DNA from: Neobacillus sp. WH10
GTDB taxonomy: Bacteria > Bacillota > Bacilli > Bacillales > Cytobacillaceae
Direction: 5' to 3'
Assembly: GCF_030123405.1 (NCBI RefSeq)
Contig: NZ_CP126110.1
Location: forward strand, 3,844,001 to 3,908,000
Length of the DNA: 64,000 nt
Below, piece by piece: positions 34,508 to 43,476 of the stretch (within the stretch, counting starts at the first letter, position 1; every line of letters begins with the position of its first letter). The translations under genes were made by a program, and so were the position numbers. The notes under the pieces are model-generated. The model made no database searches. It saw only the letters and a list, made by a program, of their open reading frames with translations, and had not been told where the DNA came from.

Positions 34508-35260
34508 TTATAAGAGGTTGCGAAAATGATCCATGGAATTAAGAAATTTCTTAGTTTTAAGATGAAGACCTGAATACTCTTCATAGTAGGCAGTAATTAC
34601 TTTTTTTAATTCTTCCTTCGTTTCGTCTTTAACGGAAATAGTTCCTAACCTTGAAAGATCAAAATAATAAAATAGCCGTAATAAATTAACCGAGGCTGGT
34701 GATATTTTAAAATGGTACGGATCCTTATCCAGGCATCGGTGACAAATAAACCCGCCTTCACGAATCGAAAAAGAAAAATGTCCGTCTGTACTGCCGCAAA
34801 CGGAACATTGATTTAGGATTGGATATAAGCCCATTACATTTAACATTTTCATTTCATAAATATTCATAAGAATATTTGGATCATAGCCCTCATTCATATA
34901 ATTCAATGTTTGATAAAGCAACTCAAAATGAAACGGGTTTGGTTTTTTTTCTTCTGTACATTTATCGGTTAATTCAACAATATAACTGGCATAAGCAGTT
35001 AAAAAGATGTCTTCACCAATTGAGCGCATGGAGGTATTGATTTCTCCTTGCTGCAGGCTTCCTAAGCCGGAACCTCTTTGTACGAGAAAATATCCATGTG
35101 TAAAAAGCTGTGTAATGGAGGAAAGACGACTGTTTGGCTTTTTAGCTCCCCGTGCCATAATGCCAACCTTTCCCCATTCCCTTGTATATAAGGTTACAAT
35201 TTTATTAGTTTCACCATAATCTGTTGTTCTAATGACGATGCCTTCGCACTTCTGAAGCAT
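34508..35260 (-). CDS. recO: DNA repair protein RecO
   Basis: 250 aa. N-terminal OB-fold (MLQKCEGIVIRTTDYGETNKIVTLYTREWGKVGIMARGAKKPNSRL), helical C-terminal domain with a zinc site C-x2-C ... C-x2-C (QCSVCGSTDG and FICHRCLD). Loads RecA on SSB-coated single strands with RecR. Follows era and yqzL, as in B. subtilis. Confidence 0.95.
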   Translation of the reverse strand: MLQKCEGIVIRTTDYGETNKIVTLYTREWGKVGIMARGAKKPNSRLSSITQLFTHGYFLVQRGSGLGSLQQGEINTSMRSIGEDIFLTAYASYIVELTDKCTEEKKPNPFHFELLYQTLNYMNEGYDPNILMNIYEMKMLNVMGLYPILNQCSVCGSTDGHFSFSIREGGFICHRCLDKDPYHFKISPASVNLLRLFYYFDLSRLGTISVKDETKEELKKVITAYYEEYSGLHLKTKKFLNSMDHFRNLL

Positions 35261-35296
35261 TAAAAGTCACCTTCTTAAATCACACGCAAGACTTGC

Positions 35297-35440
35297 TTAT
35301 GAAACGGGAAAATCGATTTGTGCTAGATCTTCATTCTGATTTCCGGGTATTTCTTGGTTTTCCTTCTCAAGCTCTTTGAAGAGAAGATATGTGTCAATAT
35401 TACCTGTTTGAAGGAATACTTTCCACGTAAAATCCATCAT
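35297..35440 (-). CDS. yqzL: Small YqzL-like protein
   Basis: 47 aa: MMDFTWKVFLQTGNIDTYL, LFKELEKENQEIPG, then an acidic tail ending DFPVS. Starts at an ATG 9 nt after AGGTGGGG (a second ATG follows at once). The opening DFTWKVFxQTGNIDTYLLFKELE is the conserved YqzL pattern, and the place between era and recO is the same as in B. subtilis. Function unknown. Confidence 0.85.
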   Translation of the reverse strand: MMDFTWKVFLQTGNIDTYLLFKELEKENQEIPGNQNEDLAQIDFPVS

Positions 35441-35601
35441 TGAAAACCCCACCTTTCATTATTTAGACTAGCCTAAAGTTGCATCCCAAGCCTTACAATT
35501 ATCATAGCCTGCCTTCGCCAAAATCATAAGACGAAATATTTGTTAATGTTGTCCATGCATAATCTTGTCAATAGGGTAATACTTTAATTAGGGTTACTAT
35601 G

Positions 35602-36522
35602 TTAGTATTCATCTTCATTGAAGCCATAATCACGAAGCTGGGACATCTTATTGCGCCAATCCTTCTGGACTTTAACCCAAAGCTCTAAAAATACTTTTGA
35701 TCCAAGGAGATTTTCAATATCTACACGAGCTCGTTTTCCAATTTCTTTTAGCATACTTCCTTGTTTCCCAATAATAATCCCCTTTTGTGAATCTCGCTCT
35801 ACTATCACAGTTGCCATAACATGAATAATATCTTTACCCTCACGTCGTTCCATTTTGTCCAGCACAACAGCCAATGAATGTGGAATTTCTTCTCTTGTTA
35901 AATGCAGGGCTTTTTCTCTAATCAGCTCAGTAATGATAAACCTTTCTGGATGATCGGTCACCTGGTCAGCAGGATAATATTGCGGCCCCTCTGGTAAGAA
36001 GGATTTAATTTGATCTAATAAACGTTCGACATTATTCCCTTCAAGTGCAGAAATTGGCACAATTTCTTTAAAGGAATATTTTTCTTTATATGATTCAATA
36101 ATCGGCAACAGATCATCTGGATGGATTTGATCAATTTTATTAATCACTAAAAAGATAGGGGTATTTACTGTTTGAAATTTTTCAAGAATAAATTCTTCCC
36201 CACGTCCAAATCCTTCCTCGGCATTTACCATAAATAAAATTAAATCAACTTCTTTTAGCGTATTTTGAGCTACCTTCATCATAAAGTCGCCCAGTTTATG
36301 TTTTGGTTTATGGATACCTGGTGTATCAATAAAAATCATTTGAGCGTCAGAAAGTGATAACACACCTTGAATTTTGTTTCGAGTTGTTTGCGGTTTATCA
36401 CTCATAATGGCAATTTTCTGACCAATTACTCGATTAAGGAATGTAGATTTCCCCACATTTGGCCGGCCAATAATGGAAATAAACCCTGATTTATATCCGT
36501 TTTTAACCCCATTATTTAACAT
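35602..36522 (-). CDS. era: Ribosome-assembly GTPase Era
   Basis: 306 aa. G1 GRPNVGKSTFLN, G2 region KPQTTRN, G3 DTPGIHK, G4 NKID, G5 SALEG, then a C-terminal KH domain with GIIIGKQGSMLKEIGKRAR that binds the 3' end of 16S rRNA. The ATG at 36522 (MLNNGVKNGYKSGF) follows CGGAGGA and overlaps the last codons of cdd, indicating coupling. Confidence 0.96.
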   Translation of the reverse strand: MLNNGVKNGYKSGFISIIGRPNVGKSTFLNRVIGQKIAIMSDKPQTTRNKIQGVLSLSDAQMIFIDTPGIHKPKHKLGDFMMKVAQNTLKEVDLILFMVNAEEGFGRGEEFILEKFQTVNTPIFLVINKIDQIHPDDLLPIIESYKEKYSFKEIVPISALEGNNVERLLDQIKSFLPEGPQYYPADQVTDHPERFIITELIREKALHLTREEIPHSLAVVLDKMERREGKDIIHVMATVIVERDSQKGIIIGKQGSMLKEIGKRARVDIENLLGSKVFLELWVKVQKDWRNKMSQLRDYGFNEDEY

Positions 36523-36913
36523 GTAAATCCTCCGGCGAAAAAGCACCAGGCAATAAATCTTTTACAGTAATTTCTTGAATATCTCCTTGCAGGTTTGTTA
36601 AAACCACCTTCATATCGCTCGGACATAATTCTGAAATTACTTGTCGGCATGCGCCACAAGGAGAACACGGACGTTCTGTATCGGCAATAACGGCTAACAT
36701 TTGAAAATCCCGATCACCTTCTGAGTAGGCCTTAAAAAGAGCTGTACGTTCTGCACAGTTGCACATACTGTAGGCGGCATTTTCAATATTACAGCCATGA
36801 TATATTTTTCCATCTGTTGTTAACAATGCTGCTCCTACTCCAAACTTGGAATAAGGAACATAGGCTTTTTCTCTTGCCTTTTTTGCTTCTTCAATTAATT
36901 GTTCGATGTTCAC
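36512..36913 (-). CDS. cdd: Cytidine deaminase
   Basis: 133 aa homotetrameric type. Zinc site: CAE in NCAERTALFKA and PCSPCGACRQV; substrate motif KFGVGAALLTTDGKIYHGCNIENAAYSMC. Converts cytidine and deoxycytidine to uridine forms for pyrimidine salvage. Overlaps era downstream. Confidence 0.97.
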   Translation of the reverse strand: MNIEQLIEEAKKAREKAYVPYSKFGVGAALLTTDGKIYHGCNIENAAYSMCNCAERTALFKAYSEGDRDFQMLAVIADTERPCSPCGACRQVISELCPSDMKVVLTNLQGDIQEITVKDLLPGAFSPEDLHVK

Positions 36914-37116
36914 AAAACTTCTTCCCTTCCAGCAAGAACCTGCTGTTTCTTTATTTTACCTCAAAAACCAGAGAAAATCATTACTTGTAATATAAAAATT
37001 TAAAAAAGTTAGAATTTTCCCATAAATCAACTTGTCCTCAAATTGAAAGCTGATTAAATCATTTTACCGAATTAACAAATCCTTTTCAAATCAGTGTGAA
37101 CAATTTCATACAAATA

Positions 37117-37497
37117 CTAAAACAGATTTAAAACATACGGTAAAAAGATGACAATTCCAATTACAACTGAAAGAGCAGCATAAATTAAGACAGCTCCAGC
37201 CGCCAAATCCTTCGCTTGTTTTGCAAGCGGATGATACTCTGCCGTAACAAGATCCACCACTCGTTCGATTGCAGTATTCAATAATTCTAAGGCAAACATC
37301 CCCCCAATAGCAAAAAGGATGAATACCCACTCTATTTTTGTAATCGAAAAGTAAAAGGAAACAAGTAACACAAAAATCGAGCTTATAAAATGGATCCTCA
37401 TGTTCCTTTCCGTCCTAAGTGCCAATAGGATCCCTGAGAAGGCAAACGAAAATGAGCTTATTAATGGGAAAGACTTATCTTGTGAGTCCATACTCAT
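37117..37497 (-). CDS. dgkA: Undecaprenol kinase / diacylglycerol kinase family (DgkA)
   Basis: 126 aa with three transmembrane helices. Family motifs: FAFSGILLALRTERNMRIHF, ELLNTAIERVVDLV (catalytic Glu and metal-binding Glu region) and AKQAKDLAAGAVLI. In Firmicutes the enzyme phosphorylates undecaprenol to feed wall-lipid carrier recycling. Start overlaps ybeY by about 23 bp; cdd lies downstream after a 200-bp AT-rich gap. Confidence 0.93.
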   Translation of the reverse strand: MSMDSQDKSFPLISSFSFAFSGILLALRTERNMRIHFISSIFVLLVSFYFSITKIEWVFILFAIGGMFALELLNTAIERVVDLVTAEYHPLAKQAKDLAAGAVLIYAALSVVIGIVIFLPYVLNLF

Positions 37498-37945
37498 TTA
37501 ATATTTCCTTTTGCAGTGTGAACATTTCCTTTTCCTCAGCCTCAGTCATGTGATCATAACCTAACAAATGCAGAAACCCGTGAACTGCTAGAAAACCCAG
37601 CTCACGTATAAAGGAATGACCATATTCCATAGCTTGTTCTTTTGTTTTCGGAACAGAAATAATAATATCACCCAGAACACGAGGCATTTGAACTCCAGTT
37701 AATTCCATTTCCCCTTCACCAAGCTCTTCCATTGCAAAAGAGATAACATCTGTTGGCATATCCTTATCTCGATATTCTCGGTTAATCTCCTGAATTCTTT
37801 CATTCGAAACAAACGTTATGGAAACTTCACTGCGCTCTTCAATCTCTTGTTTTTTTGCAGCAAAATTGATTAACCTTTCGATTTCAAGTATTTGCTGCTC
37901 TGATAATTCATTTGTTTCATCAATACAATCAATAAGTAACGTCAT
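37475..37945 (-). CDS. ybeY: Endoribonuclease YbeY (rRNA maturation factor)
   Basis: 156 aa UPF0054 metalloprotein. Zinc motif H-x3-H-x5-H in AVHGFLHLLGYDHMTEAEEKEMF, preceded by LGDIIISVPKTKEQAMEYGHSFIREL and by NREYRDKDMPTDVISFA. Acts in 16S rRNA 3'-end processing and ribosome quality control. Overlaps pgpH by 4 bp and dgkA downstream. Confidence 0.95.
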   Translation of the reverse strand: MTLLIDCIDETNELSEQQILEIERLINFAAKKQEIEERSEVSITFVSNERIQEINREYRDKDMPTDVISFAMEELGEGEMELTGVQMPRVLGDIIISVPKTKEQAMEYGHSFIRELGFLAVHGFLHLLGYDHMTEAEEKEMFTLQKEILNEYGLTR

Positions 37946-40119
37946 GCTTGCTTCACCTTCTTTGTCTTAGTCATTTCAGGGTACTCAATTCTCGAGTGAA
38001 AGATTCCCTTTAATGTCTCACATAGCGTGTGAGAAACGGTTTCAATTTCCTTGATTGTAATATCACATTCATTTAATTGACCATCCTGCAGTCGGTCAGC
38101 CACAATTTTCTTAACGAGAGATTCAATTAATTCTGGTGTTGGCTGAGATAAAGAGCGTACTGCTGCCTCGACACTATCAGCAATCCCAACCACAGCAGAC
38201 TCCTTTGTCTGTGCCTTCGGGCCGGGATATCGAAACTCCTCGTCCCTTATATCAGGATCATCTTGAAGTGCTTTATGGTAAAAAAATTTTAGCAATGTTG
38301 TCCCATGATGCTGCTCGGCAATATCAATAATTTCTTTAGGCATATGATATTTCTTTAAAATAGCAGACCCGTCTGTGACATGTGCAATAATAATATTCGC
38401 ACTTTTGTCGGGCGGCAGGCGATCATGGGGATTATCATGATGCATTTGGTTTTCAATAAAAAAGTTTGGTCTTTTAGTTTTCCCGATATCATGATAATAG
38501 CTACCAACTCGAGCCAAAAGCCCATTAGCTCCAATAGCCTCACAGGCAGATTCAGCTAAATTGGCTACCATAACGCTATGATGATAGGTTCCTGGAGCTT
38601 CCATTAAAATTTTTCTGAGAAGCGGATGGTTAGGATTCGAAAGCTCTATAAGCCTCATCGTCGAAAGAATTCCAAAACTAGCCTCAAAGAAAGGAAGTAA
38701 TCCAATGGTTAAAACAGCAGAACTAATTCCAGAAACAAGGGCGGTAATAAGGTAATAACCATATTCTATCCCTGAAAACTGCCCATTTGGCAAAAACATT
38801 AACGCACATATTGTCAATACATTGACAATCGCAGCAAATGTTCCAGCTTGTAAAATCTTTGTACGATGATTTTGTGTGTTCAAAAATAGGATAGCTGCTA
38901 AGGCACTGAATAGGATATAAATTCCTTCAGAAAAATTGAGTGTCCCAGTAACCCCTTCGTTAAATAAAATGCTCCCACAAACCGCCATAATGATCGACAT
39001 AAGAATTGCCAGTTTTTCATCAACTAAAATCTTAATTAACATTCCTCCCATTGCAGCAGGAAAAATATAACCGATACCAGCAAAACTAAATATTTGCAGC
39101 ACACTAATAATTTTCATAATGGAAATGGTGAGAATGAAAATGATCCCAAACAATAACAAGAACGTTTGCCGTTTCTCAGGATGGGACTTCATTTGATAAA
39201 AATAATAATAAATCGCTGAAAGAATGATGGTGATCAGCACAACCAATCCAATAAATGGTTTAAAAGATTTATCATTATTTAATAGACCGACCAGTTTTAA
39301 TTGCCGATAAATATCTTGATTAATTAACTTACCTTCCTCGACAATAATTTGCCCTTGAAGGATTTTTACAGGTTCTACGCTTTCTGCCGCCTGCTGCCTG
39401 AGTTCTTCTGTTGCATTAGGATCATAAAATTCATTTTGAATGACAGCGTATCTGCCTAGGTCAATTGCAGCCAATTTTAAATTATCATTTAAAGTTGTAT
39501 ATTTTAATTCTTCTTCGACCCTTTTTTTAGCATTTTCTACTTCATCAGATGAAATTCTTTTTGTCATAACATTGTTAATCGCTGTAACTGTTAAATCCTT
39601 TGCAATCGACAATTCATCATTACTGGATTGGACTAAAGAAGAAAAAACTTGATTTGAGAGATCCTTTGAAACATTTGCCGTCAATTTAGCTTTTAATCTT
39701 GTCACTTTATCAGTGACACTCGGTTCCTCTTTCGCCGTCTTACCATCAGCAGATACTTCCTCCTGCTTCTTCATTTCTTCTTTTATTTCATTATTTACCT
39801 CTACCGCTGCTTGAAAAATAGAGGTAATTAAATCAACCCGATTTTGCGTATACTCATTTTTCAATACATAGACGGGCTGCACCTGGTTGATGGCTTCTTT
39901 ACGCTTATTTTCAGTACTTTTCTTATCCTCTACTGTTCCAGGGGATCGAATCGTTTTTTCAGCAACCGAAAACAAACTTAAATCCAATTTTTCAGGTTTT
40001 ACATTACTATACATGGATCCAAAGAGGACAATCCCAAGTACAAGAAAAAATAATATCTGAAAAAAAGTAATATCGAGTAACTTTCGTATCCGTATGAAAT
40101 GATGCTGTAGTTTATCCAA
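37942..40119 (-). CDS. pgpH: Cyclic-di-AMP phosphodiesterase PgpH (7TM-HD)
   Basis: 725 aa. One N-terminal transmembrane helix, a long extracytoplasmic domain (about residues 45-275), seven helices (about 280-480), then a cytoplasmic HD domain: TYHHSVMVANLAESA, YYHDIGKTKRPNFF, ADSVEAAVRS. The HD domain hydrolyses c-di-AMP to pApA. Starts at TTG after GGGGGG. Operon with phoH upstream is separated by 320 bp, so it may have its own promoter. Confidence 0.95.
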   Translation of the reverse strand: MDKLQHHFIRIRKLLDITFFQILFFLVLGIVLFGSMYSNVKPEKLDLSLFSVAEKTIRSPGTVEDKKSTENKRKEAINQVQPVYVLKNEYTQNRVDLITSIFQAAVEVNNEIKEEMKKQEEVSADGKTAKEEPSVTDKVTRLKAKLTANVSKDLSNQVFSSLVQSSNDELSIAKDLTVTAINNVMTKRISSDEVENAKKRVEEELKYTTLNDNLKLAAIDLGRYAVIQNEFYDPNATEELRQQAAESVEPVKILQGQIIVEEGKLINQDIYRQLKLVGLLNNDKSFKPFIGLVVLITIILSAIYYYFYQMKSHPEKRQTFLLLFGIIFILTISIMKIISVLQIFSFAGIGYIFPAAMGGMLIKILVDEKLAILMSIIMAVCGSILFNEGVTGTLNFSEGIYILFSALAAILFLNTQNHRTKILQAGTFAAIVNVLTICALMFLPNGQFSGIEYGYYLITALVSGISSAVLTIGLLPFFEASFGILSTMRLIELSNPNHPLLRKILMEAPGTYHHSVMVANLAESACEAIGANGLLARVGSYYHDIGKTKRPNFFIENQMHHDNPHDRLPPDKSANIIIAHVTDGSAILKKYHMPKEIIDIAEQHHGTTLLKFFYHKALQDDPDIRDEEFRYPGPKAQTKESAVVGIADSVEAAVRSLSQPTPELIESLVKKIVADRLQDGQLNECDITIKEIETVSHTLCETLKGIFHSRIEYPEMTKTKKVKQA

Positions 40120-40404
40120 CTAAATCCCCCCGGCCACGGCCCATGTATCATTGTTATTGCGAAAGAATATACATAATATGCTATATGTAAAATGATAACA
40201 GTTTTTTTAAGAAGTTTCACCTTATAATGTGAAACTTCAATCAGGAGAAAGAGTTTTTTTCATCCCTAACAGATTGATAGTTGAACCAATCAGGCTTTTA
40301 TGGGAAGTTTATCAAACTTATCCTTATTAGTTCTTTCTATGTTTTAACTCAGTGGTCTTACTGCCCGTTAATCTGGGATAAAAATCAGAAGAACCATTGT
40401 CAAT
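40120..40404. other. Intergenic region upstream of pgpH
   Basis: About 285 bp without a gene. It contains a perfect 10-bp inverted repeat GAAGTTTCAC / GTGAAACTTC (40211-40238) with an 8-nt loop; an A-run rather than T-run follows on the minus strand, so it is not a terminator for phoH. A possible weak promoter (TTATCA, 17 bp, TATGTA) lies nearer pgpH. Confidence 0.5.
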
Positions 40405-40437
40405 GAAAAAGGGATAAACCCTCCGAGGTTTATCCCA
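40405..40437 (-). terminator. phoH terminator
   Basis: Ten-bp stem GGGATAAACC / GGTTTATCCC with a 6-nt loop and TTTTTC on the minus strand. Confidence 0.9.
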
Positions 40438-40441
40438 AACT

Positions 40442-41410
40442 TTAGTGCTGAATGGCTTTTTTCTCATAGGCTTCGATAATTCTGCCGACAAGTGGGTGAC
40501 GGACAACATCACTTTGTTCTAAAAAGATAAACGAAATGCCGCTTATATTTTGCAAAATTCCTTCTGCCGCAATAAGACCGGATTTTGCACCTCTTGGCAA
40601 ATCAATTTGAGTTTGATCACCTGTAATCACCATTTTCGAGCCAAAGCCGAGTCTTGTCAAAAACATTTTCATTTGCTTATCGGTAGTGTTCTGCGCCTCA
40701 TCTAAAATAACAAAAGCATCTTCCAATGTGCGGCCTCTCATATAGGCTAGAGGAGCAATTTCAATTGTCCCGCGTTCAATTAACCTTTGAGTATGCTCTG
40801 CCCCTAGAACATCATGTAATGCATCGTACAAGGGTCTTAAATATGGATCTACCTTTTCTTTTAAATCTCCTGGGAGGAATCCAAGACTCTCGCCTGCCTC
40901 GACAGCAGGCCTGGTTAAAATAATTTTATTTACCTGTCCGTTTCTAAGGGCATTCACGGCCATAACTACAGCGAGATAGGTTTTACCTGTTCCTGCAGGC
41001 CCAATTCCAAATACGAGGTCATTTTTTTTAATGGCCGTCACATATTGCCTTTGTCCGAGAGTTTTAATCCGAATTGTTTTTCCTTTTACGTTTTTGCCGA
41101 TTTCTTCGTCGTACAAATTCACAAAATAATCAAGCGTTCCTTTTTGCGCCATTTTGATGGCATATAGGACATCTCTTTGGCCAATGTTTATTCCTTTACG
41201 AATCACAAATATTAATCGGTCTAGTATTTGTCCAGCCATACTGACCTTATCTTCATCACCTGACAAGCTGAGAGATTCACCTCTTGTGATAATGGAAACA
41301 CCAAGCTCTTGCTCAATCATTTTTAAATTTTGATCAGAATTTCCCAGCAGGTTAACGGCCTCTGCCGGATTTTCAAGCTGTACATTAATCGTTGTTAATT
41401 TCTCTGTCAT
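40442..41410 (-). CDS. phoH: PhoH-like ATPase (PhoL)
   Basis: 322 aa. N-terminal KH-like part, then the P-loop domain with Walker A GPAGTGKTYLAV, GESLGFLPGDLKEKVDPYLRPLYDAL, Walker B VILDEAQNTT and MVITGDQTQIDLPRG. Found beside ybeY and era in many genomes and linked to rRNA maturation or RNA metabolism; exact reaction unsettled. Starts overlapping the yqfD stop by 4 bp. Confidence 0.92.
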   Translation of the reverse strand: MTEKLTTINVQLENPAEAVNLLGNSDQNLKMIEQELGVSIITRGESLSLSGDEDKVSMAGQILDRLIFVIRKGINIGQRDVLYAIKMAQKGTLDYFVNLYDEEIGKNVKGKTIRIKTLGQRQYVTAIKKNDLVFGIGPAGTGKTYLAVVMAVNALRNGQVNKIILTRPAVEAGESLGFLPGDLKEKVDPYLRPLYDALHDVLGAEHTQRLIERGTIEIAPLAYMRGRTLEDAFVILDEAQNTTDKQMKMFLTRLGFGSKMVITGDQTQIDLPRGAKSGLIAAEGILQNISGISFIFLEQSDVVRHPLVGRIIEAYEKKAIQH

Positions 41411-42603
41411 TCAGGAGTCTCCTTGGAAATCGGTTGTCCGACTGCAATGTTTTCAATAATCTTAAAATGAATATCTAATATAACCTTACCATTTTTATAC
41501 TGTTTGTGTAAAATTTTTTCGTCTATGATCATAGCATCTTCATCTAACTCACTTTTTATATCATTTTTCGCCAGCTCCAGCGCATTTTTTTCTGCCTCTT
41601 TTTCCGAATAGGTACGCTGGAAATCCTCACGTTCACGAATTGTTTTATTAATATAGGAAATTGGTAGCTCCCATTTCAGAAAATGAATTTTATGAATATT
41701 TTTTTCGGTTTCATATTTCTTGAATGTTGGTTTTCCAAACCCCCAAATAGGTATTTCTACATTCCACAGTGATAGTGAATGTTTTTCCTCTTCTTTGCCA
41801 GTAAATACTTTAAAGTTGGTTACTAAAGGGAGCTTAACACGGCTTTTATACCAGGTTTCCCCCCATATCTCACCTTTAGCAGCTACCAATTCGGAAGGAC
41901 CACCTTCTTGCCCGTATACTCCTGAAACGAGTAATTGGCCTTCTTCTACATGGTCATTAATATCAACGACCGGTTGTCCTGTTTCCACAAACCTTTTAAC
42001 AATAATAGCCTTCTTTTTGGCAATAAGATTTTGTGGCGCTAATTTCTCCGGTTTTTTCGGCTCATTCTTTTCGACAACCTGCAAATGATAGGTTGTCCCC
42101 TTTAATTCCACACCAACCCATGTCAAGGCACTAATATTATCAGTTAATCGTCTCTGAATACCTTCCACATTGTCGACAAAAAATTGTACCTTGCCAATTT
42201 TAACACCCATCTTGTCCAATTCTTTGCGAATTTGATATTCGGTTGCCGGCTTTGCCCCTTTTATTTCAATACCCCAAATTACATTCGATAAGAAAAAGAT
42301 GATGAATAAAAAGGCGGCAGCTCCCAACATAACGCCGCTATTTTTCAACAATCTTCGTAGCAAAAATGGCGCCCCGCTTCGTCTTAAAAAGGAAATCTTA
42401 CACTTACTTTTTCGTGCATACGGTCTAATTTTCAAGGCATCCTGAACTCTCATTTTAAATGTTATTGTCTCTGTGCCATGCCTTTTTACGTTCCATATAT
42501 GTAGGCCATTTCTTGTTAACACATTTAAAAAGCGTTCAATCCCCTTTCCTAATACTTTCACGGTAACTCTGCCATATAGAAATTCGATCCACTGGTTCTT
42601 CAT
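41407..42603 (-). CDS. yqfD: Sporulation protein YqfD
   Basis: 398 aa. N-terminal 90 residues basic and cytoplasmic, one transmembrane helix (about 90-112), then a large external part with POTRA-like beginnings (WGIEIKGAKPATEYQIRKELDKMGVKIGKVQFFVD). Homologues are made in the mother cell under sigma-E; mechanism unknown. Overlaps yqfC by 4 bp and phoH by 4 bp, forming a tight yqfC-yqfD-phoH unit. Confidence 0.9.
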   Translation of the reverse strand: MKNQWIEFLYGRVTVKVLGKGIERFLNVLTRNGLHIWNVKRHGTETITFKMRVQDALKIRPYARKSKCKISFLRRSGAPFLLRRLLKNSGVMLGAAAFLFIIFFLSNVIWGIEIKGAKPATEYQIRKELDKMGVKIGKVQFFVDNVEGIQRRLTDNISALTWVGVELKGTTYHLQVVEKNEPKKPEKLAPQNLIAKKKAIIVKRFVETGQPVVDINDHVEEGQLLVSGVYGQEGGPSELVAAKGEIWGETWYKSRVKLPLVTNFKVFTGKEEEKHSLSLWNVEIPIWGFGKPTFKKYETEKNIHKIHFLKWELPISYINKTIREREDFQRTYSEKEAEKNALELAKNDIKSELDEDAMIIDEKILHKQYKNGKVILDIHFKIIENIAVGQPISKETPE

Positions 42604-42902
42604 TTTGTTCCTCCCGAATTATCAGTTAAATAAATGACCTGATCAATTTTTCCTTCGAGTAATATTTCTTCAGGTAAAATCGTTTTAATCACAAATGTCT
42701 TGCCTTTAATTAATAATTGACCTTGCTTTAACAGCAAACGGAGTTCTTTATCAGTAAATGCCAGCAAGCCGCGGTGATTTTCTATATATACATGGATTTG
42801 TCCAATCATGGTAATTCGGGGCAAATCCATCATGACATCTTGAGGAAGATCCATTTTATTAGCCATCCAGTTTCGAACTCGTTGGCCCCATTTTTTTGCC
42901 AT
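42600..42902 (-). CDS. yqfC: YabP/YqfC-family sporulation protein YqfC
   Basis: 100 aa starting MAKKWGQRVRNWMANKMDLPQDVMMDLPRITMIG, the YabP/YqfC signature. Small beta-rich domain; partner of YqfD in Bacillus sporulation. The ribosome site AAAGGGGG is part of the descending arm of the strong hairpin at 42911-42950, and the hairpin's T-run touches the start codon. Confidence 0.9.
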   Translation of the reverse strand: MAKKWGQRVRNWMANKMDLPQDVMMDLPRITMIGQIHVYIENHRGLLAFTDKELRLLLKQGQLLIKGKTFVIKTILPEEILLEGKIDQVIYLTDNSGGTK

Positions 42903-42950
42903 AAAAAAAGAACCCCCTTTCATCTCATATTTATGAAATGAAAGGGGGTT
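42903..42950 (-). terminator. Terminator-like hairpin containing the yqfC ribosome site
   Basis: A 13-bp perfect stem AACCCCCTTTCAT / ATGAAAGGGGGTT, 14-nt loop, then C and T7, ending at the base before the yqfC ATG. It would stop readthrough from yqfB and also hide AAAGGGGG when the whole stem forms. Confidence 0.85.
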
Positions 42951-42988
42951 CTAGCACATCTTTTTCGTTTGATTTCTTAAGACCAAAT

Positions 42989-43444
42989 TTAGCGTCTTTT
43001 TGCAAAATAAGGTTTTTTAGAGCGTGGCTCGCCAAGAATTTCTGACCAAACAATCCCATTTATTAAATTTTTTGGATCTGGATCTTTTGAAATAATGGTT
43101 TCACTTTCTTCCTGTCTAGCTATCGTTGTCTGTTCTTTCAACTTTTCTCTTTGCAGCCGCGATGCTGCCATCACCATTCGACTGGCTTCAGACTCTTGTC
43201 TGACTTGTATATTTTCTTTTTCAAGATTTCTATTATTATTTTGCGCCATTACCGCTTTTTGCTCGGTTTTAATGGGGGTGCTTTCAGCTGGTTCATTATT
43301 GGTAAGCTCTTTAAATAGTGTTCGAATTTCCTCCATCCCATTTGCTGAAAATGGCTTTTTTGCGGACTGTCCTGAATTACGTTTTGCTTTTCCAAATATA
43401 GTTGAAATGATAGCGACAATAATCATGAATAAAATTGTTTCCAA
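42989..43444 (-). CDS. yqfB: Hypothetical membrane-anchored protein (YqfB position)
   Basis: 151 aa. I choose the TTG at 43444 because AAGGAGG lies 8 nt before it; an upstream in-frame TTG overlaps that site. N-terminal hydrophobic helix (ETILFMIIVAIISTIFG) then a charged, Gln/Glu/Lys-rich cytoplasmic part likely coiled or disordered, ending GIVWSEILGEPRSKKPYFAKRR. No domain recognised. It follows floA by 33 bp, in the place of B. subtilis yqfB; symbol by position only. Confidence 0.65.
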   Translation of the reverse strand: METILFMIIVAIISTIFGKAKRNSGQSAKKPFSANGMEEIRTLFKELTNNEPAESTPIKTEQKAVMAQNNNRNLEKENIQVRQESEASRMVMAASRLQREKLKEQTTIARQEESETIISKDPDPKNLINGIVWSEILGEPRSKKPYFAKRR

Positions 43445-43476
43445 AATTGCACCCTCCTTATTTATCAAAGTGGGCT

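Noticed and set aside
40211..40238. Terminator in the pgpH-phoH gap
   Set aside because: The perfect hairpin is followed by A's on the minus strand and by AATCAGG on the plus strand, so it lacks a T-run in either direction; the phoH terminator is the one at 40405-40437.
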